The notes under the pieces: generated by a model
Told to the model about the DNA's origin: nothing
The model's database searches: none
The model's input: only the letters and a program-made list of their open reading frames with translations
Program-made: the position numbers and the translations under genes
Assembly: GCA_005800865.1 (NCBI GenBank)
Contig: SYEI01000281.1
Location: 1-6,596, forward strand
Reading direction: 5' to 3'
From: Bacteroidota bacterium
Lineage (GTDB): Bacteria > Bacteroidota > Bacteroidia > B-17B0 > Aurantibacillaceae
DNA length: 6,596 bases
Part shown: one piece after another, positions 6,558-6,596 of the stretch
Layout of the letters: every line of letters begins with the position of its first letter
Position numbering within the stretch: the first letter of the stretch is position 1

Positions 6558-6596
6558 CAAACATTAACCACACGCGAAGAAAAATTAAAAGATTAT
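6558..6596 (+). pseudogene. In-frame continuation of DUF1015 beyond the premature stop
   Basis: The 13 codons after the TAA, in the same frame, read QTLTTREEKLKDY and run open to the window end. This fits the stretch that follows the KxHE motif in DUF1015 proteins (a Thr, then an Arg-Glu-rich helix). It suggests that the rest of the gene lies just beyond the window, separated from its 5' part only by the stop codon. Confidence 0.6.

Overview
The window looks like ordinary chromosome of an AT-rich member of the Bacteroidota (Flavobacteriia/Sphingobacteriia-like). Three things point there. Promoters match the TAnnTTTG -7 element of that phylum. Most starts lack a Shine-Dalgarno sequence. The gene families (UMF1-type MFS transporter, CBM-like/OmpA cell-envelope protein, TPR lipoprotein with an OmpA-like region, the YdeI family, DUF1015) all have close counterparts in Bacteroidota. 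I see no mobile element, CRISPR array, tRNA or rRNA, and no gene-free stretch longer than 300 bases.

Layout. Positions 2-616 (+) hold the 3' part of a VIT1/CCC1-family metal transporter whose start lies before the window. It is followed at 678-1319 (+) by a YdeI/DUF1801-family protein that ends in a complete CDGSH iron-sulfur motif. Convergent to it, on the minus strand, lie an envelope protein with an N-terminal carbohydrate-binding-like fold and a C-terminal OmpA domain (3834-2749) and, 52 bases downstream, a UMF1-family MFS transporter (2696-1329). A compact divergent promoter region (about 3844-3919) separates these from rpsT (3958-4215, ribosomal protein S20), which ends in a strong intrinsic terminator. 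Next comes a monocistronic lipoprotein gene (4351-6093) with its own promoter and terminator and strongly biased codons that suggest high expression. Last is the beginning of a DUF1015 gene (6189 onward), whose frame is interrupted by an in-frame TAA at 6555-6557 where the family normally has Glu.

How the genes relate. The first two may share an iron theme (vacuolar-iron-transporter-like protein next to a predicted Fe-S protein), but this is inference from adjacency. The OmpA protein and the TPR lipoprotein are both predicted envelope proteins with possible peptidoglycan contact. rpsT and DUF1015 are housekeeping or conserved genes. I do not see a multi-gene novel system. The points most worth a second look are the YdeI-CDGSH fusion, the interrupted DUF1015 gene, and the apparently highly expressed, uncharacterised OmpA-like/TPR lipoprotein.
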